Shown here in pieces: positions 1-5,202 of a stretch of 5,202 nt of DNA (within the stretch, counting starts at the first letter, position 1; every line of letters starts with the position of its first letter). The notes below the pieces were generated by a model. That model was not told the DNA's origin. It saw only the letters and a program-made list of their open reading frames with translations, and ran no database searches. The stretch comes from Promethearchaeota archaeon (GTDB lineage Archaea > Asgardarchaeota > Lokiarchaeia > Sigyniarchaeales > SOKP01): assembly GCA_016840695.1 (NCBI GenBank), contig JAEORV010000161.1, positions 1 through 5,202 on the forward strand. The letters are read 5' to 3'. A program made the position numbers and the translations under genes.

Positions 1-978
1 AAAAAACCCGATACTGGTGAATCAATTAGCCGTTATGGGTTTGTTGGGCTTTTAAAATTAGTAGAAATCTTCCCTGCTAATGACGGTGTTATACCTCACG
101 AAAGAACTTTTAAGAGATATACAACAGATAGATTTAATCTAATTCAGCAAACTGATGGTAATTTCTCGCCAATTTGGACGATATATGATGGGAACGGTGC
201 TGCTGAGGAGCTTTTTAAGAAATACACTAAACAACCTCCTTTCCTTCAAACCATAGATCGCGATGGGTTTACGCATAAAATTTGGGAAGTGTGGAAGGAA
301 AAGGATATTAAGAAGTTCCAAGATATCGTTGCGAGAAATAAGATTATCATAGCTGACGGACATCACAGGTATACTACTTGTTTAAGATATAGTAAGCACG
401 GAGGGTGTAAATATATCATGGCATTATTTATTGATTTTAACGACCCTGGTCTCATTATATATACAAGTCATCGTCAAATTCATAAGATGTTTGTGAACAA
501 TATTACCGAATTAAAAGAAAAAGTCTCAGAAAAGTTTGATGTAAGAGAAGTTGAAGATGTTAACGCTCTTAAGCAAATAATGGAAGAACATAGAGGTCAA
601 CACGTTTTTGGGTGTTATTTTCTACACAAATTTTTATTTTTTAAATTAAAAGATGAAATTATTCCGGAAGATATTATAGCAAAAGATCAGTCGAAAGAAT
701 GGAAAAATTTAAATCTTCCAATTCTTCATTATATATTACTAGCAGACCTTGACATTCAGAGAAACGATATAACCTACGTAAAAGGCATTAAAAAAGGAGT
801 GGAAAATGTTGATACAAAAGAAGACATCAAAGCTTTATTCATTGTAAATCCAACAACTTTAGAAGAAGTTCAAGAAATTACGCGATTAGGCGAGATCATG
901 CCTCAAAAAAGCACCTACTTCTATCCAAAACCTTTATCTGGTTTGGTCATTCATAAACATACAGACATCATTGAGTAA
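1..978 (+). CDS. DUF1015 family protein, 5'-truncated by window edge
   Basis: The frame is open from base 1 to the TAA at 976-978 and gives 325 residues. The family is usually a little over 400 residues, so roughly 90 N-terminal residues are probably missing. Seen in order: SRYGFVGLLKLVE (bases 28-66), the VIPHERTF block (about 88-111), a SPIWTIYDG segment (about 169-192), and the hallmark IADGHHRYTT motif (349-378). This order matches DUF1015 (COG4198-type) proteins. A GTG at 289 could start a shorter ORF, but conserved family sequence lies upstream of it, so it is internal. The biochemical role of the family is not firmly known to me. Gene neighbourhoods have linked it to serine metabolism, but no serine gene is visible here. 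No signal peptide or membrane segment is seen in the visible part, so a cytosolic location is likely. Family assignment is confident; function is unassigned. Confidence 0.9.
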   Translation, partial: KKPDTGESISRYGFVGLLKLVEIFPANDGVIPHERTFKRYTTDRFNLIQQTDGNFSPIWTIYDGNGAAEELFKKYTKQPPFLQTIDRDGFTHKIWEVWKEKDIKKFQDIVARNKIIIADGHHRYTTCLRYSKHGGCKYIMALFIDFNDPGLIIYTSHRQIHKMFVNNITELKEKVSEKFDVREVEDVNALKQIMEEHRGQHVFGCYFLHKFLFFKLKDEIIPEDIIAKDQSKEWKNLNLPILHYILLADLDIQRNDITYVKGIKKGVENVDTKEDIKALFIVNPTTLEEVQEITRLGEIMPQKSTYFYPKPLSGLVIHKHTDIIE

Positions 979-1030
979 AACATCTTAACTTTAATTTATT
1001 GTAAGTCTTTAATAAAACCTTTACATGAAG

Positions 1031-1040
1031 ATATTTAAAG
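1031..1040 (+). promoter_or_regulatory. Candidate TATA box for the coiled-coil/zinc-ribbon gene
   Basis: The 114-bp gap after the DUF1015 stop contains ATATTTAAAG, preceded by a purine-containing GAAG that could act as a BRE. Its centre is about 57 bp upstream of the ATG at 1093. An archaeal start site about 25 bp downstream would therefore leave a leader of roughly 30 nt. This arrangement supports the 1093 start over the 1042 ATG, which would sit almost on top of the box. The call rests on base pattern and spacing only, in an AT-rich gap where such matches arise by chance. Confidence 0.35.
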
Positions 1041-1092
1041 AATGAGTTTCATATTTTTCTTAAATTCAATCCACTTAAGAAGAAAAGGTACC

Positions 1093-1707
1093 ATGGTTAA
1101 AGAAGATGATGTGAGAGAAAAGGAACAAAAATTGGCCGAAATTAAAGATTTCATGATTCAGGTTCAAGAAAAGTTAACTAGTACCACAAGAGAATTACAA
1201 GAAACAAAAGAAAAGTTAGCTTCTACAACTAAAGAATTAGAAGAAGCGAGAAAACTATCCAATGATGACATTAAAAACATGAAAAAAATGTTAAATGATT
1301 CAAACGCTAAAAACTCTGAACTTGAGGAGCAATTGCATGATGTAAATTCAGTAATATCTGATTTAAATAGGAGAATTAAGGAATTAGAAGATATACTTTC
1401 ACAGAAAGAAAACGAAATCCAAGAGTTGAAAATACTAGTCGCAGAAAAAGATAAAATACTTTCTCAACGAGCCACAGAAATGACAGAAGCTAAACGCGTT
1501 CCAAAACCTGATCAAAAACTTCATCTTAAACCTCAGGAATCCTTGGTTGAAATAAAAAGCGGGGAACGGAAAATATGTCCAGAATGCGGCGCTGTAGGTA
1601 TCGATATAAAGACTCTTGAAGATAGAGATAAAGTCTTGGATTATCTTGACCACAAACCTATATACGCTAGAAAATATATCTGTAGAAAATGTGGATGTGA
1701 ATTTTAA
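1093..1707 (+). CDS. Coiled-coil protein with C-terminal zinc ribbon
   Basis: This is a 204-residue protein starting MVKEDDVREK. Residues of about 5-135 are highly charged, rich in K, E, L and Q, with heptad-like leucine spacing, and form a long predicted coiled coil. A variable linker (about 136-158) leads to a zinc ribbon with C162-P-E-C165 and C197-R-K-C200, followed by one more Cys at 202. An ATG at 1042 would add 17 residues (MSFIFFLNSI...). I prefer 1093 because the coiled coil begins there, a weak AGGT lies just upstream, and the candidate TATA box would otherwise sit at the start codon. The four paired cysteines probably bind one zinc. The coiled coil probably makes dimers or tethers the ribbon to a partner. 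I do not recognise a named family. Similar coiled-coil plus ribbon designs seem common in Asgard genomes, but that is from memory. No membrane segment is visible. The gene runs toward the minus-strand gene at 1744-3870. Confidence 0.8.
   Translation: MVKEDDVREKEQKLAEIKDFMIQVQEKLTSTTRELQETKEKLASTTKELEEARKLSNDDIKNMKKMLNDSNAKNSELEEQLHDVNSVISDLNRRIKELEDILSQKENEIQELKILVAEKDKILSQRATEMTEAKRVPKPDQKLHLKPQESLVEIKSGERKICPECGAVGIDIKTLEDRDKVLDYLDHKPIYARKYICRKCGCEF
1168..1251 (+). repeat. Tandem 42-bp (14-residue) repeat inside the coiled coil
   Basis: Two adjacent 14-residue units, EKLTSTTRELQETK and EKLASTTKELEEAR (residues 26-39 and 40-53 from the 1093 start), share 9 of 14 residues, and the differences are mostly conservative. 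Fourteen residues equals two heptads, so a duplication would extend the coiled coil in register. The DNA copies have diverged at many third positions, so the duplication is old or selection maintains only the protein pattern. Confidence 0.6.
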
Positions 1708-1712
1708 CAATT

Positions 1713-1742
1713 AAAAAAATAAGAAAAAAAGTATAAAAAAAA
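1713..1742 (-). terminator. T-tract cluster ending the 708-residue gene
   Basis: The 36-bp gap between the converging genes carries A runs of 7, 7 and 8 bases at 1713-1719, 1724-1730 and 1735-1742. Read on the minus strand these are T8, T7 and T7, starting one base after the TAG stop at 1744-1746. Archaeal RNA polymerases terminate at U-rich tracts without a hairpin, so this is a good terminator candidate for the minus-strand transcript. No equivalent T-run follows the plus-strand stop at 1707. Confidence 0.65.
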
Positions 1743-1743
1743 G

Positions 1744-3870
1744 CTAGTAATTGCTTTCGAATTCCTTTAGTTTAGCCTTAATGTCGTTATAGATGCCACC
1801 AACAATTATTTTTCCTTGATCGGGCATCGCTTGCAAGTCTCGAACAAATTGGGTAAATTTATGTCGTGATGGGCCAGGCGGAAATTTATCTGCAATTGAA
1901 TCTAAATGGCCGGCAAAATCAGATACCGGAATTGCTGCATCGAGCTTTTTATATATCTCAGAAAATAAGTCCATTAATTGAGCTGATTTTTGATGAGTTA
2001 TTTCTATTTCTGGAGCCGCTTCTTGAGATCCTTCTGAAGTAGGGCCACTTTTCACGGCTGCGCCGCCTCGACCTAAAACGATTACTTGAGGTTCCGATCT
2101 TGGATAATCTCCCGATCCAGTACAAATATAGTTGATTATCAAGGTATCATTCCCCTTCAACTCGTCCATCTTAATCTGAAGTATAGATTCACCTGCTTCT
2201 TGGATTGTTTCATACGTTACATTTGCAGGAGGTGTATATTCGCTTAAAGAAAATCCGGCAGGAATCTTATCTTTGATAATTAGATTCTCTAACTCAACAT
2301 CACCCTTATTCTGCACTCGAACATTAATGTTAAATTCGCCTTCGTTCATGCCTGGTTTAATACTTTTTAATGTTTTGAGTTTACGTTGGATGTATTTTAT
2401 CTTAACAACAGGTTCTTCAGGTGGAGAAATTATGAATAAAGCTCCTTTATTGAGAGTATTTACTTTTATTTGAACTGGTGTATTATATCTTACTTCGGGT
2501 TTAGGATTTTTAGCAAGTAAAGGATAACTCATAGTTAAGGTGGAGTTTTCAATAAGGTGTGCCTTCAAATCCTTAAGCGTGATAGTAATTGTATGGGCAT
2601 TATCAGGATCAGGATCACTTGGTTCTAAAGCCATATTTTGCACAAATTCGGTCCTGCTCTGGATTTCAATAGGCACATCAGCTCCCGTAATTAAAAGCTT
2701 TATTTGCCCCATTTCGGGAGGAACGAAATCTTTTGGAATCTCGTCGATGATTTCAAGCGTATCAATAGCAGCTGTTCCAGTGTTAGGAATTCTGTTCTCA
2801 ATTGTCATGTTTGTGTTCGCGTAAGCACCAACTTCTGGGGGATTAATTGTTTTATGTACCTCTGCAGCCAAAACATCATATATAGTTGATTCTTTATTAA
2901 TTTCACCGATTGTTTTTGTAATTACTCCAAAAAGGGCAGTAAATGTAATTGCTGAATCTAATTCTGGAACGTCAGGAGTTTCGAGGTTAAAATTAAAATC
3001 CCACGAACCTTGTGGTCCAATCTCTTGGTTAGGGCTCTGGGCGACTATGCTTTCGACACCTGTCGTTATTTTATGATCAACTTTCACATCTTCAAGCTTG
3101 ACCTTGAACTCCGAATCGTTAATGAATTCAACTTCACAATCCCATGTTCCTGGATTTGAACCTTCCTCGCGAGAGACTCCACTCATTGAATCAGTAAGAC
3201 TGCGAACTTCAGGATTTACTAATGTTAAGATATGATTATGAGTAACATAAGTGACTCTAAGGGCGCCTAACGATTGTTTACCTCTATCTTCCATGTTAAC
3301 CGTGCAGGTAACTTGAATTTCAGCGGTTTCATTTGCACCTAATGAGTTAATTTCCCATAATAGAATTCTTTTCCCATCTTCATTAGCTAACTCCGCTTTT
3401 CCATGATTGGGGGTATTAATCTCTACCTCAACCAACATGGGAGGCATTACCCTTTTAGATATGATGTCCGATATAGGTTTATCTAACGTGTTAGTAAAAG
3501 AAAGAATTAAACGGCATTTATTAGCATTTTTATAGAGGAATGCGTTATTGACTGTTGCTCCCGTTCCCCGTTCTGTGTCAAAGGTCTCGACAACTCTTAA
3601 ACAAGGGGCTTGCAGGTTTTGAATCTCGTATTCTTGCTTGTGTTCTTGACCGGGATTTAAGGCTCCGACATTCAGCACCTTGTCTGGTATTGTCGTGTTG
3701 ACTACTTCTTTCAAATCATTAGTGCAATTCCAAAGACGGCTCTGTTGGGAGGGATTCTTTGTTGTAATCGTACCATCGCCTTTTATTGATACTAGCGCAG
3801 AATTAACATCTAATTGAGTATATTCCTTATCTGTAATATCGACAATAATCAAATTATTTAAATCTGACAT
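1744..3870 (-). CDS. Large cytosolic protein of tandem Ig-like/DUF11-like beta-sandwich domains
   Basis: This 708-residue protein is built mostly of short beta strands. I see about five sandwich-like modules: residues 1-95, 115-230, 240-335, 336-475 and 485-600. The last two resemble DUF11/CARDB-type repeats most closely, with phrases such as IENRIPNTGTAAIDTLEIID followed by IPKDF, and VRVQNKGDVELENLIIKDKI followed by PAGF. A low-complexity linker rich in G, S, E and A (about 601-622) joins a helical C-terminal domain (about 628-705). DUF11-like repeats usually occur in exported surface proteins, but here the N-terminus (MSDLNNLIIVDITDKEY) has no signal peptide and no membrane segment is seen, so it is probably intracellular. 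It may be a scaffold or adaptor; that is inference, and I know no named homologue. Its DNA is more GC-rich than its neighbours in the lines I counted. The ATG at 3868-3870 is supported by the nearby TATA-like box. Strong T-tracts follow the stop. Confidence 0.8.
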   Translation of the reverse strand: MSDLNNLIIVDITDKEYTQLDVNSALVSIKGDGTITTKNPSQQSRLWNCTNDLKEVVNTTIPDKVLNVGALNPGQEHKQEYEIQNLQAPCLRVVETFDTERGTGATVNNAFLYKNANKCRLILSFTNTLDKPISDIISKRVMPPMLVEVEINTPNHGKAELANEDGKRILLWEINSLGANETAEIQVTCTVNMEDRGKQSLGALRVTYVTHNHILTLVNPEVRSLTDSMSGVSREEGSNPGTWDCEVEFINDSEFKVKLEDVKVDHKITTGVESIVAQSPNQEIGPQGSWDFNFNLETPDVPELDSAITFTALFGVITKTIGEINKESTIYDVLAAEVHKTINPPEVGAYANTNMTIENRIPNTGTAAIDTLEIIDEIPKDFVPPEMGQIKLLITGADVPIEIQSRTEFVQNMALEPSDPDPDNAHTITITLKDLKAHLIENSTLTMSYPLLAKNPKPEVRYNTPVQIKVNTLNKGALFIISPPEEPVVKIKYIQRKLKTLKSIKPGMNEGEFNINVRVQNKGDVELENLIIKDKIPAGFSLSEYTPPANVTYETIQEAGESILQIKMDELKGNDTLIINYICTGSGDYPRSEPQVIVLGRGGAAVKSGPTSEGSQEAAPEIEITHQKSAQLMDLFSEIYKKLDAAIPVSDFAGHLDSIADKFPPGPSRHKFTQFVRDLQAMPDQGKIIVGGIYNDIKAKLKEFESNY

Positions 3871-3886
3871 TTTCTATCAAATCTCT

Positions 3887-3896
3887 TTTTATAAAA
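3887..3896 (-). promoter_or_regulatory. TATA-like box, possibly giving a leaderless mRNA
   Basis: The sequence TTTTATAAAA is centred about 21 bp upstream of the ATG of the 708-residue gene. Archaeal transcription usually starts about 25 bp from the box centre, so the transcript would begin at or very near the ATG. No Shine-Dalgarno-like GGAG or GGTG lies in the 17 bp between box and ATG, which agrees with leaderless translation. A second TTTATAAT at about 3902-3909 would give a leader of roughly 10 nt instead. The box is self-complementary, so its direction is set only by the neighbouring gene. Confidence 0.45.
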
Positions 3897-3975
3897 TATA
3901 GATTATAAACATAATCTTAGTTCATGAATATAAATTTTTTTATCTCAAAACTTCATAAATCAAAATTTTAGGGTG

Positions 3976-4003
3976 AAAAAATATTAATCAAAGAATATTT
4001 TTT
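3976..4003 (-). terminator. A/T hairpin with T-tract at the end of the M24 peptidase gene
   Basis: On the minus strand AAAAAATATT, an 8-nt spacer CTTTGATT and AATATTTTTT form a perfect 10-bp inverted repeat. The arms lie at 3994-4003 and 3976-3985. The hairpin covers the last codons and the TAA stop (3984-3986), and its 3' arm is itself a T6 tract. It could end the oxidoreductase-peptidase transcript before the promoter of the next gene. The stem is pure A/T and weak, so the T-tract may be the real signal, and chance pairing in AT-rich DNA is possible. Confidence 0.4.
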
Positions 4004-4457
4004 TTTCAGAAGTAATATTGATATAGCCATTCTCTTTGATGACAACTAAATCTTCAATTCTCACGCCAAAAGGAGGATGTCCTTCAGGTAAATTGGGATG
4101 ATCTTTTGATATATAAATTCCTGGTTCAATTGTTATGTTATCGTTTTCTTTTAATATAGATGAGACGTCATAAGAACTGAGAAAAGGCGCGCCATGCGTG
4201 TACCGACGCGTAGAATGTCCAAGTCCGTGTGGTAATTCATAACCCTTAGATTTTATAAACTCAGAAATTTCATTATGGAGTGCGTGTCCGGAAATTCCTG
4301 CTTTTAATTTTTCTAATGCTTTATCGTGAGCTTCTTGAACAATATTATATACTACTTGCTGGTATGCTGTAGGATTCTTAAGGAAGAATGTTCTAGTACA
4401 ATCACTACAATAGTCGGAGAGATAATGATCCTTTCTTTTCACGCCAATATCTATCAT
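3984..4457 (-). CDS. M24 metallopeptidase (Xaa-Pro aminopeptidase-like), C-terminal part after a frameshift
   Basis: This 157-residue ORF holds most of a pita-bread M24 catalytic domain. All five family metal ligands are visible, numbered here from the ATG at 4457: D3 in MIDIG, D19 in CSDCTRTF, H81 in HGLGHS, E111 in IEPGIY and E135 in VRIEDL. H88 in YTHGAP fits the substrate-binding His seven residues after H81. The family normally has about 11 residues between the two Asp ligands; here there are 16, because of extra residues around DHYLSDY. The ATG is probably not the true start. The upstream codons in this frame, read back from it, encode NDII, which continues the family pattern, and the missing N-terminal part lies in the other frame at 4405-4797. 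Members remove N-terminal residues from peptides, often before proline, using two divalent metal ions. The exact substrate is unknown. The intact active site argues against long-term decay. Confidence 0.8.
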   Translation of the reverse strand: MIDIGVKRKDHYLSDYCSDCTRTFFLKNPTAYQQVVYNIVQEAHDKALEKLKAGISGHALHNEISEFIKSKGYELPHGLGHSTRRYTHGAPFLSSYDVSSILKENDNITIEPGIYISKDHPNLPEGHPPFGVRIEDLVVIKENGYINITSEKKIFFD

Positions 4458-4797
4458 AATAATATCGTTTTTTTTTTATTATCCTGTCAGTAGCTCTTGC
4501 GTGAACCTTTTGCGTGTTTTCACCAGATGCTACCAGTAAAGGAAATCCTTCTCTATATCCTTTTTGTTTGCAAAATTTCTTTATTTCTTTCGCTGCAAAT
4601 TTTTCGGTTTTTCCAATAAACTTATCAGCATTCTTTTGAAAGTGATTGATAGCTAATAGAGTTACAATAGCGGCCCTTCTCAAATTTTTGAATTTGTCTT
4701 GAAAATCGATTTGATTTTTCTTTCTTTTTCTTTCATAATTCACTAACCGAAGCAGGTGAAGCATAAATATTCGTTTTAAAAGATTTTTTTGATTCAT
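4405..4797 (-). CDS. M24 metallopeptidase, N-terminal part before a frameshift
   Basis: This ORF encodes 130 residues, of which the first 109 or so are real peptidase sequence: LRRAAIVTLLAI (39-50), KFIGKTEKFAAKEIKKF (59-75), EGFPLLVASGENT (83-95) and VHARATD, with H99 fitting the conserved active-site His. After the A10 run the frame changes and the final residues (RYYYDRYW and on) are out-of-frame sequence. The ATG at 4797 overlaps the upstream oxidoreductase stop as ATGA, which supports it as the start and suggests translational coupling. An internal Met at 4764 is an alternative. The region before the catalytic domain is only about 38 residues and very basic (YERKRKK at 21-27). There is no room for the creatinase-type N-terminal domain of typical prolidases, so the restored 270-residue enzyme would be a single-domain form, closer in layout to methionine aminopeptidase although its motifs look prolidase-like. 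Confidence 0.75.
   Translation of the reverse strand: MNQKNLLKRIFMLHLLRLVNYERKRKKNQIDFQDKFKNLRRAAIVTLLAINHFQKNADKFIGKTEKFAAKEIKKFCKQKGYREGFPLLVASGENTQKVHARATDRIIKKKRYYYDRYWREKKGSLSLRLL
4468..4477 (-). other. A10 homopolymer at the peptidase frameshift
   Basis: The minus strand reads GGATAAT, ten A, then CGATATT. With nine A the reading would be ATA AAA AAA AAC GAT ATT ATT ATG, giving IKKNDIIM. That joins the 4797 frame to the 4457 frame as one 270-residue M24 peptidase covering 3984-4797. With ten A the upstream frame reads on as KKKRYYYDRYW and stops at 4405-4407. The run is the longest homopolymer in the window; the next, nine bases at 3998-4006, lies at the end of the same gene. A one-base indel here is the only defect I see in the gene. 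Confidence 0.85.
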
Positions 4798-5201
4798 AAT
4801 TTCTCTATTTGTTCCTTATTACCTGATTTAGAAGATTTATAAATAGCAAGAATTAACCTTAGAACTCTAGAGCTTTCCTCTATTGTATTTAAAAACGGGG
4901 TATCATTTAATATCCATTCTGCATATGCTCTTATACATCTACCGAGATGTGCAATTCCTTTTGTGTTCTTTTCTATTTTATATTTTTTAACGCCTTTCCA
5001 TTTTAATTTTGGGCGTGGCCATGGACCAACATAATGACAACGTCCTTTTTCACCAAAAACTTGGATTTCTACCTTGTCACCTAACAGTTGCATTTTTGGG
5101 TGTATTATCATTGAATTATTGATTTGAGCATACACTCCGTTTTTAAATTCTACAATCCCGAATCCTACATCCTCTACTTCGATATTTTTAAATTTAAGCG
5201 T
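4794..5201 (-). CDS. Gfo/Idh/MocA-type oxidoreductase, C-terminal part, cut by window edge
   Basis: The frame is open from the right edge and gives 135 residues, ending EQIEKL with the TGA at 4794-4796. The pattern fits the C-terminal alpha/beta domain of Gfo/Idh/MocA oxidoreductases: VEDVGFGIVEFKNGVYAQI, then a sheet strand VEIQVFGEKGRCHYVG, then the closing segment FLNTIEESSRVLRLILAIYKSS, which matches the family's usual last helix. A GTG at 5135 is internal to this pattern and not the start. The NAD(P)-binding Rossmann domain and the catalytic Lys lie outside the window, so substrate and direction cannot be read. Members mostly oxidise or reduce sugars, inositols or related compounds. The 4-bp ATGA overlap with the M24 peptidase start implies one transcript and coupled translation. 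The C-terminal region is Lys-rich and AT-rich like its neighbour. Confidence 0.8.
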   Translation of the reverse strand, partial: TLKFKNIEVEDVGFGIVEFKNGVYAQINNSMIIHPKMQLLGDKVEIQVFGEKGRCHYVGPWPRPKLKWKGVKKYKIEKNTKGIAHLGRCIRAYAEWILNDTPFLNTIEESSRVLRLILAIYKSSKSGNKEQIEKL

Positions 5202-5202
5202 G

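Noticed and set aside
139..366. 75-residue ORF on the minus strand
   Set aside because: It lies opposite well-conserved DUF1015 sequence, including the ADGHHRY motif, and shows no family pattern of its own.
1042..1092. Upstream ATG adding MSFIFFLNSIHLRRKG to the zinc-ribbon protein, which could be read as a short membrane anchor
   Set aside because: The hydrophobic stretch is only about seven residues, too short for an anchor, and the start would almost touch the candidate TATA box. The 1093 ATG begins directly at the coiled coil.
1435..1710. 91-residue Phe-rich ORF on the minus strand
   Set aside because: It is antisense to the Lys/Glu-rich coiled coil and the zinc ribbon; the Phe and Ser richness is the expected mirror of Lys- and Glu-rich codons.
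2273..2889. Three short plus-strand ORFs (66, 94 and 61 residues), one hydrophobic
   Set aside because: All are antisense to the continuous 708-residue gene, have no promoter or ribosome binding site, and overlap each other in part.
3897..3983. Possible small RNA or riboswitch in the gap between the peptidase and the 708-residue gene
   Set aside because: Apart from the terminator-like repeat at the peptidase end and the TATA-like boxes, the gap is plain AT-rich sequence without a G/C-containing stem.
4705..4740. Pyrimidine-rich tract (CTTTCTTTTTCTTTC type) that could be a regulatory element or a second frameshift site
   Set aside because: It encodes the basic YERKRKKN stretch in frame with the downstream peptidase motifs, so ordinary Lys/Arg codons explain it.

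Overview
The window is AT-rich and carries five protein-coding loci on both strands. No rRNA, tRNA, CRISPR array or insertion sequence is visible. The expression signals look archaeal: TATA-like boxes sit close to start codons, Shine-Dalgarno motifs are weak or absent, and gene 3 ends in a cluster of T-tracts. The gene content (a DUF1015 protein, a coiled-coil protein with a C-terminal zinc ribbon, and a large cytosolic beta-sandwich repeat protein) would suit an Asgard (Lokiarchaeia-like) archaeon. That placement is inference from style and was not tested.

Layout. Positions 1-978 (+) hold the C-terminal 325 residues of a DUF1015 protein whose N-terminus lies outside the window. Positions 1093-1707 (+) encode a 204-residue coiled-coil protein ending in a CPxC/CxxC zinc ribbon. 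It converges on a 708-residue minus-strand protein (1744-3870), with only 36 bp between them, and that gap holds three T-tracts in the minus-strand transcript. The 708-residue protein appears to be a string of four or five Ig-like/DUF11-like beta-sandwich domains plus a helical C-terminal domain. It has no signal peptide or membrane segment. A TATA-like box about 20 bp from its ATG suggests a leaderless mRNA.

Positions 3984-5201 (-) form a second minus-strand unit. The C-terminal 135 residues of a Gfo/Idh/MocA-type oxidoreductase overlap by ATGA the start of a single-domain M24 metallopeptidase. The peptidase is split into two frames at a run of ten A (minus strand). Removing one A would give a 270-residue enzyme with all five metal ligands, so the break is either a sequence error, a slippage site or a very recent mutation.

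The genes do not form one obvious pathway. The oxidoreductase and peptidase are probably co-transcribed. The 708-residue gene looks like a separate, possibly well-expressed transcription unit. The most interesting items are this uncharacterised intracellular multi-sandwich protein and the homopolymer frameshift in an otherwise intact peptidase.
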